NCBI RefSeq assembly: GCF_000317125.1
Contig: NC_019695.1
Location: forward strand, 3,460,336 to 3,524,335
Length of the DNA stretch: 64,000 bases
Direction: 5' to 3'
From: Chroococcidiopsis thermalis PCC 7203
GTDB lineage: Bacteria > Cyanobacteriota > Cyanobacteriia > Cyanobacteriales > Chroococcidiopsidaceae
The notes beneath the pieces were generated by a model. That model saw nothing but the letters and a program-made list of their open reading frames with translations, did not search any database and was not told the origin of the DNA. The position numbers and the translations under genes are program-made. Of this stretch, positions 63,422 through 64,000 are shown piece by piece (position 1 is the stretch's first letter; every line of letters starts with the position of its first letter).

Positions 63422-63667
63422 ATGAATCATCCCCTTCCTATTGATAAATATTTTCAAAGTCTCAATGAAGATGAATTAAGCGACATATTTTTCAACTATG
63501 CATTGCAAGCTTATATCCAGGCTTTTGGAGTAAAAGGAGTTGTAGAAGAATTAGTACTTTATTGTGAGACCATGTTTAAAGATCCATTGCCAGAAGAAAC
63601 TATGGAACAACAAAAATCTTGGGAGCGCGATTATAAAAAACTCAAGAAATTAAAGCTAGAAAATTAA
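63422..63667 (+). CDS. Small hypothetical protein
   Basis: The 81-residue protein from ATG 63422 starts MNHPLPIDKYFQSLNEDELS and is acidic and helical, with a Lys-rich tail (WERDYKKLKKLKLEN). No family is recognised. It diverges from the DUF433/DUF5615 pair, 127 bases away, and precedes a HicB-like gene. Its place beside two toxin-antitoxin-type loci makes a related role possible but unproven. Confidence 0.6.
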   Translation: MNHPLPIDKYFQSLNEDELSDIFFNYALQAYIQAFGVKGVVEELVLYCETMFKDPLPEETMEQQKSWERDYKKLKKLKLEN

Positions 63668-63729
63668 TATACAATCAAGAATAACATAGGCTGTACTATA
63701 TGCTGATACAAAAATAACTAGCTAAGTAT

Positions 63730-63912
63730 ATGAAAATTAAAGCAATAATTCACTCAGCAGAAGAGAGAGGCTACTGGGCAGAGGTTCCTGCACTTCCTGG
63801 TTGCATTACTGAAGGAGAAACAATGGAAGAAGTAATGACTAACTTGAAAGATGCTATTGAAGGTTGGCTTGAGGTTGCCAATGAAAGCCACTCTACTACG
63901 TCAACGAATTAA
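63730..63912 (+). CDS. HicB-like antitoxin family protein
   Basis: The 60-residue protein has the HicB fold: MKIKAIIHSAEERGYWAEVP, then LPGCITEGETMEEVMTNLKDAI and EGWLEVA. It lacks a C-terminal DNA-binding extension. HicB normally neutralises the HicA RNase. No hicA is seen before it, and any downstream hicA would lie beyond the window, which seems unlikely given the minus-strand frame there. It may be a solitary HicB-type protein. Confidence 0.82.
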   Translation: MKIKAIIHSAEERGYWAEVPALPGCITEGETMEEVMTNLKDAIEGWLEVANESHSTTSTN

Positions 63913-64000
63913 TTTTATGCCACTCTGAAGCCCGATCGCGAATTTTTCCCAATTCTTCCCCTGACATTCTTTCTAAATTTCGCAACATTTGACTCATACG
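63896..64000 (-). CDS. Possible C-terminal end of a minus-strand gene, partial
   Basis: A minus-strand frame is open from the right edge to a TAG at 63896 and gives 34 residues (MSQMLRNLERMSGEELGKI, then RDRASEWHKINSLT). The charged, helical composition looks protein-like. The frame overlaps the end of the HicB-like gene by 17 bases. It is too short to identify. Confidence 0.35.
   Translation of the reverse strand, partial: RMSQMLRNLERMSGEELGKIRDRASEWHKINSLT

Overview
The window is chromosomal DNA from a cyanobacterium. The octamer GCGATCGC (HIP1) occurs throughout, gaps are filled with cyanobacterial short tandem repeats and palindromes, and the gene content is cyanobacterial: a PaO-like Rieske oxygenase, PEP-CTERM proteins, DUF4278, an HpsJ-like protein and a scytonemin cluster. 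A Chroococcidiopsis-like strain is a reasonable guess, but the sequence alone does not prove a genus.

Left part (1-10.4 kb): the end of a LacI-type regulator, a Crp/Fnr regulator, a PPC/DUF296 protein, a di-heme cytochrome c peroxidase-like protein, a 32-residue membrane protein with a clear terminator, a Rieske oxygenase, an LptA-LptB-LptF/G lipopolysaccharide export set, and a DUF4278 protein.

Centre (10.8-30.7 kb): a scytonemin (sunscreen pigment) supercluster on one strand. It holds a secreted tyrosinase, a response regulator with an AraC-type output domain and an altered receiver, scyA-scyB-scyC-scyD-scyE, and eboA-eboB-eboC. Next come a prephenate dehydrogenase (tyrA), a DsbA-type oxidoreductase, eboD, eboE, a glutathione S-transferase and eboF. 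The aromatic feeder genes trpE(G)-trpC-trpA-trpB-aroG-trpD lie at 44.5-52.2 kb on the same strand. Together they would make chorismate-derived tryptophan and p-hydroxyphenylpyruvate, deaminate tryptophan (ScyB), couple and cyclise the monomers (ScyA, ScyC), and move and oxidise the precursors outside the cytoplasm (Ebo, ScyD/E, DsbA, tyrosinase).

Between eboF and trpE sits about 13.6 kb of other genes: a NACHT NTPase, then a surface-polysaccharide set (UDP-galactopyranose mutase, two tandem GlfT2-like galactofuranosyltransferases, an ABC exporter, a methyltransferase and a polysaccharide pyruvyl transferase), then an Eis-like acetyltransferase. Scytonemin is deposited in the polysaccharide sheath, so this interleaving may be meaningful.

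Right part (52.2-64 kb): an HpsJ-like membrane protein followed by two related Asn/Ser-rich proteins. The larger carries nine 14-residue GNGNW repeats and is the most unfamiliar element here. Beyond lie a decayed IS701-type transposase, a molybdopterin oxidoreductase, a secreted nucleoside hydrolase-like protein, a VUT/YhhQ transporter, an alpha/beta hydrolase, a DUF433/DUF5615 toxin-antitoxin-like pair and a HicB-like protein. No rRNA, tRNA or CRISPR array was recognised.
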